Shown in pieces: positions 13,939 to 20,803 of a DNA stretch of 36,842 nucleotides. The stretch is from Acidimicrobiales bacterium (lineage in GTDB: Bacteria; Actinomycetota; Acidimicrobiia; Acidimicrobiales; VFJN01), in contig JAUXRW010000094.1 in assembly GCA_030681555.1 (NCBI GenBank), forward strand, positions 1 through 36,842, written 5' to 3'. Under the pieces are notes generated by a model that was not told where the DNA came from, ran no database searches, and worked only from the letters and a program-made list of their open reading frames with translations. Position numbers and translations under genes: made by a program. Within the stretch, counting starts at the first letter, position 1, and each line of letters begins with the position of its first letter.

Positions 13939-15614
13939 CCACCATCGAGCAGACCAACGGCACGAATGGGCGCCGCGTCCCCTTGCAGGCCGAGACGACG
14001 GACGCCCCACTGCTCTCCTGCCGGGGCATCGACATGGCCTACGGTCCGGTCCAGATCCTCTTCGACGTCGACTTCGACGTCGCCCGGGGCGAGATCGTCG
14101 CGCTGCTCGGCACAAACGGCGCCGGCAAGTCGACCTTGCTCAAGGGCATCTGCGGCCTGGTGCGCCCCACCGCCGGCACCGTCGAGTTCGAGGGCGACGA
14201 CATCACGAAGCTCTCCGCCGACGCCACCACCCACCGGGGCGTCTCACTGATGCCGGGCGGCAAGGGCGTGTTCCCCACGCTCAGCGTCACGGAGAACCTG
14301 CGCCTCGCCTCGTGGCTGATCCGCAAGGACCAGGACCGCGTGGAAGCGGCACTGGCGGAGGTGGAGGTGCTCTTCCCGATCCTGCGGTCCCGAGCGGGGC
14401 AGATGGCGGGCAACCTCTCCGGCGGCGAGCAGCAGATGCTGGCCCTCGGCGGGGCCCTCATGACGCAGCCGACGGTGCTCATGATCGACGAGCTCTCGCT
14501 CGGCCTCGCACCCACGATCGTCGGGCAGCTGCTCGAGGTGGTCCGCGAGATCCACCGCCGCGGCACCACCATCGTCATCGTCGAGCAATCCGTGAACGTG
14601 GCGCTCAACCTCGCGCAGCGGGCCGTCTTCATGGAGAAGGGCGAGGTGCGCTTCACCGGACCGACGTCGGAGCTGCTGGAACGTCCCGACATCCTGCGCT
14701 CGGTGTTCATCGCCGGCGCCTCGGTGGGCGCCGACGCCGAGCCGGAGGCGTCCGCTCCGAAGCGCAAGCGGGGGGCGAAGCTCGAGGCCACCAGGGCGGC
14801 CATCCCCGAAGACGCCCCGGTGCTCCTCGAGTGCAGCGGCGTGGTGAAGCGCTTCGGCGGCATCACCGCCGTGAACGATGTCGACCTGCAGCTGCGCGAG
14901 GGTCAGATCCTCGGGCTCATCGGCCACAACGGCGCGGGCAAGACCACCCTGATGGACTGCATCAGCGGCTTCCTGCCCATCGAGTCCGGCCGCATCGGGG
15001 TGCGGGGCCACGACGTCACCGAATGGGCGCCGCACGAGCGGGCCAAGGGGGGGCTCGCCCGCTCCTTCCAGGATGCGCTGCTCTACCCGAGCCTCACCGT
15101 GGCAGAGACGATCGCGGTCGCCCGGGAGCGCCACCTCGCCTCGACTGACATCGTCGCCGCCGCCTTCCGTCTGCCCGCGTCCTACGAGAGCGAGCTGGCC
15201 GTGGCGGCCAAGGTCGACGAGCTCATCGAGCTCATGGGCCTGGGCGCCTTCCGCCAGAAGCTCACCGGCGAGCTCTCCACCGGCACCCGCCGGATCGTCG
15301 ACCTGGCCTGCATCCTGGCCCAGGACCCGAAGGTGCTCATGCTCGACGAGCCCTCCGGCGGCGTGGCCCAGAAGGAGACGGAGGCGCTCGGTCCCCTTCT
15401 CCTGCGGGTACGCGACCAGGTCGGCTGCTCCGTGCTGGTGATCGAGCACGACATGCCGCTGCTCCGTGTGATCTGCGACCACATGATCGCGCTCGAGCTC
15501 GGCGGGATCATCGCCGAGGGCACGCCCGCCGAGGTCCTCGAGCACCCCGCGGTGATCGAGTCCTACCTGGGCACCGACGACACCGCGATCAACCGCTCCG
15601 GCGCCCGCGGCTAG
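13935..15614 (+). CDS. Fused LivF-LivG type ABC transporter ATPase
   Basis: A 559-residue protein with two complete ABC ATPase domains. The first, LivF-like half has Walker A GTNGAGKST, signature LSGGEQQ and Walker B VLMIDELS. A charged linker containing APKRKRGAKLEATRAA joins the halves around residues 265-300. The second, LivG-like half has Walker A GHNGAGKTT, the family's variant signature LSTGTRR and Walker B VLMLDEPS with a following IEHDM H-loop. In standard Liv systems F and G are separate and form a heterodimer, so one fused chain can power the fused permease. It starts with GTG in a four-base overlap with the permease stop. The 3' end overlaps the convergent DUF4202 gene by four bases. 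With three polypeptides doing the work of five, stoichiometry is fixed. Confidence 0.93.
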   Translation: MTTIEQTNGTNGRRVPLQAETTDAPLLSCRGIDMAYGPVQILFDVDFDVARGEIVALLGTNGAGKSTLLKGICGLVRPTAGTVEFEGDDITKLSADATTHRGVSLMPGGKGVFPTLSVTENLRLASWLIRKDQDRVEAALAEVEVLFPILRSRAGQMAGNLSGGEQQMLALGGALMTQPTVLMIDELSLGLAPTIVGQLLEVVREIHRRGTTIVIVEQSVNVALNLAQRAVFMEKGEVRFTGPTSELLERPDILRSVFIAGASVGADAEPEASAPKRKRGAKLEATRAAIPEDAPVLLECSGVVKRFGGITAVNDVDLQLREGQILGLIGHNGAGKTTLMDCISGFLPIESGRIGVRGHDVTEWAPHERAKGGLARSFQDALLYPSLTVAETIAVARERHLASTDIVAAAFRLPASYESELAVAAKVDELIELMGLGAFRQKLTGELSTGTRRIVDLACILAQDPKVLMLDEPSGGVAQKETEALGPLLLRVRDQVGCSVLVIEHDMPLLRVICDHMIALELGGIIAEGTPAEVLEHPAVIESYLGTDDTAINRSGARG

Positions 15615-16210
15615 CGCGGCGGGGCCAGCGCGCGTTCCACGAGCCTCCGGTCGCCGTCGCTCATCGGCACCTCGCCGGCGTGGGCCAGTCCGGCGGGGCT
15701 CATCTTCGCCGCGGTCTTCCGGATGACCTCTACGACGTGGTCGTCGCCCAACCGGTCGGCGAGGTCGGCCAGCTGGGTCTCGAGGAAGACCAGGCACAGC
15801 GCGTCCTCGTGGACCTGCACGACCGGCTCGGCCCCGAGGCCCTCCTTTCGGACGATCCCCTGGACCACGAGGATGGTGTCGGCGTCGTAGCCAGCGTCCG
15901 CCAGGATCTCGGCCACCTCCTCGGCGTGCTGCTTCTTCAGCGCCGTGCGCCAGCGGAGGTAGCCGGCCCGCCCCTCCGGGTAGTCCGACCGGGGAAGGGT
16001 CCATCGCCGCAGGTGGTGGGCCCGGGCGGCGAGGAGCTGGGCTTCGGTCGCCTTCGGATCCAGGCGCCGGACCCACGCGGTCATCAGCTCGGCGTGGGCC
16101 AGCTCCTTGGGACGGTCGTGCCCGTGCAGCTCGATGGTCACCGGATCGTCGGCGTTGGCCGCGTCGATGGCGGCGATGGCCCGTTCGAACCGACCGGTGT
16201 CCGACGTCAT
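15611..16210 (-). CDS. DUF4202 domain-containing protein
   Basis: A 199-residue soluble protein that spans the whole DUF4202 family. Visible family blocks are HAELMTAWV, AARAHHLRRWTLPRSDYPEGR, GYLRWRTALKKQHAEEVAEIL, GIVRKEGLG and EDALCLVFLETQL. The spaced His residues and ED pair recall a degenerate HD-phosphohydrolase-like metal site, but no activity is established. The gene follows the small protein at 16227-16457 after 16 bases and has no -10 box of its own, so the two are probably one transcript. The convergent ATPase gene overlaps its 3' end. Function is unknown. Confidence 0.85.
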   Translation of the reverse strand: MTSDTGRFERAIAAIDAANADDPVTIELHGHDRPKELAHAELMTAWVRRLDPKATEAQLLAARAHHLRRWTLPRSDYPEGRAGYLRWRTALKKQHAEEVAEILADAGYDADTILVVQGIVRKEGLGAEPVVQVHEDALCLVFLETQLADLADRLGDDHVVEVIRKTAAKMSPAGLAHAGEVPMSDGDRRLVERALAPPR

Positions 16211-16226
16211 CTCGAGCCATCCGACA

Positions 16227-16457
16227 TCAGGACGGATCCGCCGGCGGACGGAGGTCTACCCGCAGCACGAGGACGCCGTCCTCGAGGCTGCCGGCGGCGT
16301 CGCCGATGATGGCGAAGTCCTGGAAGTCGCGCTGCGCCTGCTCGATGAAGCGGGCCCGCTCCTCGCCGGCCACCGGGGGGAGCTGGCGGTTCCGCACGGC
16401 GTGGGCGCGGTCGCGGAAGCGTTGGAGCATGGCGTCGATGTCGAGCGGCTCGGCCAT
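16227..16457 (-). CDS. Conserved small hypothetical protein (76 residues)
   Basis: A 76-residue acidic, soluble protein without cysteine, signal or membrane helix. Its pattern is an N-terminal helix (DIDAMLQRFRDRAHAVRNRQLPP) and then EERARFIEQAQRDFQDFAIIGDAAG. It ends with a beta-like LEDGVLVLRVDLRP. The regular helix-helix-strand character, the codon use and a perfect TAGGGT box 6 bases before the ATG all support a real gene. I recall similar short actinobacterial proteins but no function. It precedes the DUF4202 gene by 16 bases, which suggests co-expression and possibly a shared role. Confidence 0.75.
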   Translation of the reverse strand: MAEPLDIDAMLQRFRDRAHAVRNRQLPPVAGEERARFIEQAQRDFQDFAIIGDAAGSLEDGVLVLRVDLRPPADPS

Positions 16458-16463
16458 GGGACG

Positions 16464-16469
16464 ACCCTA
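16464..16469 (-). promoter_or_regulatory. -10 box of leaderless promoter for the small protein-DUF4202 pair
   Basis: On the minus strand TAGGGT is followed by 6 bases and then ATG at 16457. It lies only a few bases beyond the stop of the preceding gene. Confidence 0.55.
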
Positions 16470-16473
16470 CAAG

Positions 16474-17034
16474 TCAGGGGTCGATGTACACGCGCCGGGG
16501 GTCGCGCCGCGGCTCGCGGGCGCGCTGCGGCGGCGGTGCCACCGACGGACCGGTGGCCGCCCAGTAGCGCCAGGTGAGCACCGACACCACGAGCCCGACC
16601 AGCGCGAGCCCGGCGATCATGAGCATGATCAGCGTGTCGTCGCTGATGCCGCCCTCGGAGCTCGTCGCTAGCGTCTCGAGCGTGGTGGTGGTGCTCTCGG
16701 CCCCCTCGGTGCCGTCGCCGGGCACGAGGAGGTCGGCACTCGTGCTCACCGCGAAGGTCGTGGTGGTGACGATCTCCTCGTCGGTTGCCCGCCCGGTCGT
16801 GTCGGGCGACTCGTCCTGGTCCTCGTCCGGGTCCGTCTCCGTGGTGGTGGTCGGGTCCTCCTCTTCCGTGGTGGTGGTGACGATCGAGGTGGTCGTCTCG
16901 CACTCGTCGGGCAGGAGGATGCCGCAGTCGTCCTGCCCGGCCGCGGTCGTGCTGAGCAGCAGGACGCTCAGCAGGGCAGTGGCGACCGCGACGAGGAGCG
17001 CGCGGATCCTGCGTCGTCGTGCTCCGAGTGCCAC
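16474..17034 (-). CDS. Thr-rich, double-membrane-segment surface protein
   Basis: A 186-residue protein starting at GTG 17034, chosen because AGGAG (17043-17047) lies 8 bases upstream. It has an N-terminal basic ARRRRIR followed by a hydrophobic signal segment (residues about 12-32, ending TTAAGQDD). The short extracellular part has a Cys pair (CGILLPDEC). A long low-complexity stalk follows, rich in Thr, Glu, Asp and Ser with several TTTT runs. Near the C terminus is a membrane helix (DTLIMLMIAGLALVGLVVSVLTW, slightly shortened here) and a basic Arg/Pro cytoplasmic tail. The Thr runs resemble mucin-like or O-mannosylated actinobacterial wall proteins. No family is recognised and the role is unknown. 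Upstream TTG 17037 is an alternative start. Confidence 0.7.
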   Translation of the reverse strand: MALGARRRRIRALLVAVATALLSVLLLSTTAAGQDDCGILLPDECETTTSIVTTTTEEEDPTTTTETDPDEDQDESPDTTGRATDEEIVTTTTFAVSTSADLLVPGDGTEGAESTTTTLETLATSSEGGISDDTLIMLMIAGLALVGLVVSVLTWRYWAATGPSVAPPPQRAREPRRDPRRVYIDP

Positions 17035-17068
17035 CAATGCCGCTCCTGGACGTCCGGGGGAACGGGCA

Positions 17069-17074
17069 AGGGTA
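17069..17074 (-). promoter_or_regulatory. Probable -10 box of the Thr-rich protein gene
   Basis: On the minus strand TACCCT lies 34 bases before the GTG start. This leaves a leader that includes the AGGAG ribosome binding site. It is one of the few leadered genes in the window. Confidence 0.4.
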
Positions 17075-17110
17075 CCCGGCGGTCCTGGCGCGACCCAGCC
17101 GCCCGGGGGG

Positions 17111-17890
17111 TCACCGCTGGTGGCGCGGGCACGAGTACGTGGTGCGCCCGCCGATGGTGCGGCGCAGCAGTGGCGCTCCATCGCGCGGACAGCTGGCCCC
17201 ACGCACCCGGGCTTCGTGCAGATCGCCCGTGTGGCTCCCGCCCCGCTCGCTGAGCGTGCCGATGGTGGCCTGCAGATGGTGGTGCAGCCGCCGGACCTCG
17301 GCCGCCTCGAGTGAGCAGGCCGGCCGCAGCGGATCGATGCCCGCTCGCCACAGCATCTCGTCGGCGAGGAGGTTGCCGATGCCGGCGATGCGGTCCTGGG
17401 TGAGAAGCCACGCCTTGAGGGGCGCCCTGCTGGCGGCCAGGGCGTCCCGCAGCTGGGCGGGCTTCACCGAGAGCGCGTCGATCCCGAGACGGTCCTCCAC
17501 GGGGTCGAGCTCCACCCCGCCGAGCCGGCGCGGGTCGACGATCTCGAGGCGCCCGCCGCGGGCGAAGCCGAGGGCGAACCTCACCCAGGCCTCGTCGTAC
17601 CGGTGGGAGGAGTACTCGAGGCGGTCGATCGAGGCGATCCCGTCGACCACCAGGCGACCGGTCATGCCGAAGTGGAGCCCGAGGACCGCCCTCGGGGTGT
17701 CGAGCAGCAGGAGCTTGCCGATGCGGCGGGTGGCGGCGACCGCGGTCCCGAGCAGCGCAGCCTCGAGCGCGGCGGCCGTCGTGCCGCGCTTCAGGTACCA
17801 GTCGTCGGGGGCGTGGACCGCCGCGATCTTCCGGCCGACGATGGCATCAGCCGTCCGGCGGTACTGCTCCACCTCGATCATCTCCGGCAT
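17111..17890 (-). CDS. Fpg/Nei family DNA glycosylase
   Basis: A 259-residue base-excision repair enzyme. The N terminus MPEMIEVEQYRRTAD supplies the catalytic Pro2 and Glu3 and the family Glu6. The conserved Lys is K59 in IGKLLLL, and the HFGMTG void-filling segment follows at 73-78. The helix-two-turn-helix carries GIGNLLADE with its DNA-phosphate-binding Asn. The C-terminal zinc finger keeps the DNA-contacting Arg (R249, GGRTTY), but its ligands read Cys234-x2-Asp237...Cys254-x2-His257 instead of four cysteines. Such proteins remove oxidised purines or pyrimidines and nick the abasic site. Whether it is closer to Fpg or Nei is unclear, so no symbol is given. Only 21 bases separate it from a divergent enoyl-CoA hydratase remnant, so promoters may overlap there. 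Confidence 0.88.
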   Translation of the reverse strand: MPEMIEVEQYRRTADAIVGRKIAAVHAPDDWYLKRGTTAAALEAALLGTAVAATRRIGKLLLLDTPRAVLGLHFGMTGRLVVDGIASIDRLEYSSHRYDEAWVRFALGFARGGRLEIVDPRRLGGVELDPVEDRLGIDALSVKPAQLRDALAASRAPLKAWLLTQDRIAGIGNLLADEMLWRAGIDPLRPACSLEAAEVRRLHHHLQATIGTLSERGGSHTGDLHEARVRGASCPRDGAPLLRRTIGGRTTYSCPRHQR

Positions 17891-17911
17891 CGTCGGCAAT
17901 AGTTCCACCTC

Positions 17912-18140
17912 ATGACCCGCGTCTCGATCGCGGACGCCGACGGCGTGCGCGTCCTCACCTGGGACGGGCCGGAGGTTCTCAACGCCCTGAACGACGAGCT
18001 GTGGGATGCCACCCGCGCTTCGCGGTGCGCAGGCGCATCCGGAGCTGCGCTGCGTGGTCATCACCGACACGGGGCGCGCCTTCACCGGCCGGTCAGCACC
18101 TCGGCGACGACTGGTTGCCGGCTCCCACGGCCACGAGCAG
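17912..18140 (+). pseudogene. Degraded N-terminal fragment of an enoyl-CoA hydratase/isomerase
   Basis: The first frame gives MTRVSIADADGVRVLTWDGP and EVLNALNDELWDAT, the usual N terminus of the crotonase family. After about base 18011 the match moves to another frame (AQAHPELRCVVITDTGRAFTG). After about base 18090 it moves to a third (GQHLGDDW). Each step is explained by one extra base. Beyond that no crotonase sequence follows: the second half, including the rest of the oxyanion-hole and Glu motifs, is absent before the convergent methionine gene. This is a truncated pseudogene of about 70 codons, although one or both small shifts could be sequencing errors. The missing 3' half cannot be. 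Confidence 0.75.
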
Positions 18141-18166
18141 CAGTGAGCGCGCCGGAGGCGCCCCGC

Positions 18167-19378
18167 TCAGCTCGGGCGGGCGAGCGCAGCGAGCGAACCC
18201 GAAAGGTCCGCGATCAGGTCCTCCGGGTGCTCGAGGCCGACGGACATGCGGATGAGGCCGTCAGTGATGCCGAGCTCGGTGCGCTCGGCGGGGGTGTAGC
18301 GGCCGGCGATGGTGGCCGGGTGGGTGAGCAGCGTCTCGGGGCCGCCGAGGGAGAGGGCGATGCGCGCCACGCGGCACCCCTCGATGGCTGCGGTGGCGGC
18401 CTCGCCGCCGCCTGCCACCTCGAAGGCGACGACCGTGCCCCCCGTGGCCATCTGGCGCCGCGCCAGGTCGTGCTGCGGGTGGCTCGGGAGGTGCGGGTAC
18501 GACACCCGGGAGACCGCGGGGTGGCCTTCGAGGAAGGCGGCCAGCTGCAGCGCTGACTCGGACTGCTGCCGGACGCGGGCCGGCAGCGTGCGGATGCCCC
18601 GGATGCCGTTCCACGCGTCGAACGGCGATGCCTGAGCGCCCATCACGGACTGCCAGGCCCACACGGCGTCGATCAGCTCGGCGCTGCCGGCGATGACCCC
18701 GAGCAGGGCGTCGTTGTGGCCGGCGATCCCCTTGGTGGCGGCGTGGAGCACCACGTCGGCGCCGTGCTCGAGCGGACGCTGCACGGTGGGGCCACCGAAC
18801 GTGGAGTCGACCACCTTGATGGGGCCGGTGATGGCACCGAGGGCGGCGAGGTCGACGAGGGACAGGGCGGGGTTGGCGGGCGTCTCGACGAGCACCACCT
18901 GCGTGCGGCCCGGGATGACGGCGGCCGCGATGGCCGCGGCGTCGGTGCCGTCCACGAAGGTCACGTCGATCCCGAAGCGCGGCAGGTGGAAGGCCAGGAG
19001 CGCGTAGGTCACCGAGAACACCTGCCGGGTGGCCACCACGTGGTCGCCGCTCGAGCAGAGCCCGAGGATGACGCCCGTGACGCTCCCCATCCCCGATGCC
19101 GAGGCGAGGGCGGCCTCCGCCCCCTCCAGCTCGGCGACGGCGTCCTCGAACTCCCGCACCGACGGGCTGCCGAACCGCGAGTAGAGCTTGCCCGGGCGGG
19201 CGGACCCCACCATCGACGCGTGCTCGGCGACGGTGTCCACCACGTACGTGGTGGACGGGAACAGCACGGGCGCCAGGGAGTCTCGACTCATCCCCCTCCC
19301 GGCCGTGACGGCCGTGGTCTCGATGCGGGGAGGCGGCCGATCGGCGGGCGTCGCTTCGTCGGCAGGCAGATCAGGCAT
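18167..19378 (-). CDS. Cystathionine gamma-synthase/O-acylhomoserine sulfhydrylase family PLP enzyme
   Basis: A 403-residue member of the Cys/Met metabolism PLP family. Visible marks are LYSRFGSPSVREFE (65-78, active-site Tyr and Arg), SGMGSVTGV (95-103), VETPANP (164-170) and the PLP lysine K216 in HAATKGIAGHNDALLG. GGTVVAFEV and LGGPETLLTHPA follow in the C-terminal domain. It uses O-acylhomoserine with cysteine or sulfide, on the path to methionine. The exact reaction (MetB, MetY/MetZ type, or gamma-lyase) cannot be told from sequence alone. The ATG at 19378, with GGAG 7 bases upstream, overlaps the 3' end of metX by 8 bases, so it is the second gene of a metX operon under the SAM riboswitch. 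An in-frame ATG at 19408 is less likely. The convergent neighbour is a pseudogene. Confidence 0.88.
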   Translation of the reverse strand: MPDLPADEATPADRPPPRIETTAVTAGRGMSRDSLAPVLFPSTTYVVDTVAEHASMVGSARPGKLYSRFGSPSVREFEDAVAELEGAEAALASASGMGSVTGVILGLCSSGDHVVATRQVFSVTYALLAFHLPRFGIDVTFVDGTDAAAIAAAVIPGRTQVVLVETPANPALSLVDLAALGAITGPIKVVDSTFGGPTVQRPLEHGADVVLHAATKGIAGHNDALLGVIAGSAELIDAVWAWQSVMGAQASPFDAWNGIRGIRTLPARVRQQSESALQLAAFLEGHPAVSRVSYPHLPSHPQHDLARRQMATGGTVVAFEVAGGGEAATAAIEGCRVARIALSLGGPETLLTHPATIAGRYTPAERTELGITDGLIRMSVGLEHPEDLIADLSGSLAALARPS

Positions 19379-20612
19379 GGCGGTGCTCCACGTCGTCGAG
19401 GAAGGCACTCAGCGGGGTGCCGACCTGGTCGTGCTCGATGAGGAAGGCATCGTGGCCGTGGGGGCTGTCGAGCTCCACGGATCGGGCCTCGAGGCCGGCC
19501 GCCCGGGCGTGCTCCACGATGGCCTGGCTCTGGTACAGCGGGTACAGGATGTCGCTCTCGACGCCGACGGCGAGCACGGGACAGGTGAGGCGGGCCATCG
19601 CCGCGTCGATGCCGTTGCGGCCGCGTCCGAGGTCGTGCAGGTCCATGGCCTTCGTGAGCAGCAGGTAGGAGTTGGCGTCGAAGCGGCGCACGAGCTTGTC
19701 GCCGTGGTACTCGAGGTAGCGCTCCACCTCGAAGCGCTGCCACATCCGGAAGCCGTCGAGCGGCTCCACGACCTCCCGGCCGAAGCGACGGGTGAACACG
19801 TCGTCGCTGCGGAAGGTGATCTGGCTGACCATGCGGGCGATCGACAGCGACTCGTGGGGGCCCTCGCCGGCGGGTGCGTCGTAGTAGTCGCCGCCCCGCC
19901 AGCGGGGGTCCATCCGGATGACCCGACGGCCAGTCGACCACCACGCGATCTGCTGCGCGCTGGCCGCCACCGCTGTGGCGATCGGCACGATCGACGCCAC
20001 CCGGTCGGGATGCATCACGGCCCACTCGAGGGCCTGCATGCCACCCATCGACCCGCCCACGACGCTGTGCCAGCGGCGCACGCCGAGGTGATCGGCGACG
20101 TGGGCCTGGCTGCGCACCCAGTCCCGCACCGAGACGACAGGGAAGCGGCTCCCCCACGGGCGGCCGTCGTCGGGATGGGGGCTGGCCGGGCCGGTGGTGC
20201 CCTGGCAGCCACCGAGCACGTTGACGCAGACGACGAACCAGCGATCCGTGTCGATGGCCCGACCGGGGCCGATGATGCCCTCCCACCACCCAGCGGTCGG
20301 GTGCCCCGGCAGCAGTGGGCCGGTGGCGTGGCTGTCCCCCGTGAGGGCGTGGCACACGAGGATGGCGTTCGAGGCCGCGGCGTCGAGGGTGCCCCAGGTC
20401 TCGTAGGCGAGGTGCACGCCCCGCAGCACCCCGCCCCCCTCTAGCGCGAAGGGGCGGTCGCCGAGGGACACGTGCTTCCGGGCCCCGGCCGGGTCGCCCT
20501 CGCGCCACGCTCCGGAGGCCGGGAGGAGGGAGGAGTGGGCGCGTCGGAGGCCCGGCGCGTCGTGCGCCGGGGCGTCGTGCGCCGGGGCGTCCTCCGCCGA
20601 CCGTTCCTCCAC
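19371..20612 (-). CDS. metX: Homoserine O-acetyltransferase MetX
   Basis: A 413-residue alpha/beta-hydrolase-fold enzyme that activates homoserine by acylation, the committed step of methionine synthesis. The nucleophile is S188 in VVGGSMGGMQALEW. The catalytic Asp follows in VGVESDILYP, and the His in SPHGHDAFL close to the C terminus. NVLGGCQGTTGP (131-142) and the HALTGDSHATGP block are family hallmarks. The start is GTG 20612 with GGAGG four bases upstream. The first ~40 residues form a low-complexity lead containing a duplicated APAHD unit and precede the conserved core, so the true start might be further in. The first gene after the SAM riboswitch, it overlaps the sulfur-transfer gene by 8 bases. 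Confidence 0.92.
   Translation of the reverse strand: MEERSAEDAPAHDAPAHDAPGLRRAHSSLLPASGAWREGDPAGARKHVSLGDRPFALEGGGVLRGVHLAYETWGTLDAAASNAILVCHALTGDSHATGPLLPGHPTAGWWEGIIGPGRAIDTDRWFVVCVNVLGGCQGTTGPASPHPDDGRPWGSRFPVVSVRDWVRSQAHVADHLGVRRWHSVVGGSMGGMQALEWAVMHPDRVASIVPIATAVAASAQQIAWWSTGRRVIRMDPRWRGGDYYDAPAGEGPHESLSIARMVSQITFRSDDVFTRRFGREVVEPLDGFRMWQRFEVERYLEYHGDKLVRRFDANSYLLLTKAMDLHDLGRGRNGIDAAMARLTCPVLAVGVESDILYPLYQSQAIVEHARAAGLEARSVELDSPHGHDAFLIEHDQVGTPLSAFLDDVEHRHA
20557..20586. repeat. Tandem 15-bp repeat inside the metX N-terminal coding region
   Basis: GCGTCGTGCGCCGGG occurs at 20557-20571 and again at 20572-20586, followed by a partial third copy. Because 15 bp is five codons, the repeat adds APAHD units to the MetX leader without breaking the frame. 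It may vary in copy number between strains. Confidence 0.7.
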
Positions 20613-20705
20613 CTGTCCTCCCTCTTCCAGCGTCTGCGCAGTCGCCGGGAGCGGACACCCTTGGCCGGGTGGAGACCCGGACACTTCGTTGCCCCGTCGC
20701 CGGGA

Positions 20706-20792
20706 CCACATCCCCGCACGAGTGCGGGAGAGCACCTTGGGTGTCCGTCCCAGGTTGCCGGACCCGGTCACCCGGGCCACTCCTGATGTCGG
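20706..20792 (-). ncRNA. S-adenosylmethionine riboswitch (SAM-I/SAM-IV superfamily) upstream of metX
   Basis: On the minus strand the region folds as a four-way SAM aptamer. P1 pairs ACATC with GATGT at the two ends. P2 contains CCCGG-GTGA-CCGGG with a GNRA loop (20763-20776), followed by the hallmark GGCAACCTGGG. P3 pairs ACCTGGG with CCCAAGGT around one bulged A, and GGTGCTC then leads into P4 (CCCGCA-CTCG-TGCGGG). The GGCAACC...GGTGC core is the conserved SAM-binding core of this superfamily. It sits about 90 bases before metX, which fits feedback repression by SAM. The hairpin at 20665-20680 and the segment at 20652-20660, which is complementary to the P3 strand, probably form the expression platform. 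Assignment between SAM-I, SAM-IV and the SAM-I/IV variant is open. Confidence 0.8.
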
Positions 20793-20797
20793 CCGTG

Positions 20798-20803
20798 AGC
20801 CTA
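20798..20803 (-). promoter_or_regulatory. -10 box of the metX riboswitch transcript, overlapping a stop codon
   Basis: On the minus strand TAGGCT lies 5 bases upstream of the aptamer's 5' edge, so transcription would begin at P1. Its first three bases are the TAG stop of the upstream DNA methyltransferase. Confidence 0.5.

Noticed and set aside
11692-14115. An 800-codon antisense frame rich in His, Asp, Glu and Gln opposite the permease
   Set aside because: It is the reverse complement of hydrophobic membrane codons and shows no protein family.
16859-16900. Clustered GTGGTGGTG-type triplet runs, considered as a CRISPR or satellite repeat
   Set aside because: They are the Thr codons (ACC on the minus strand) of the Thr-rich stalk, with no constant spacer.
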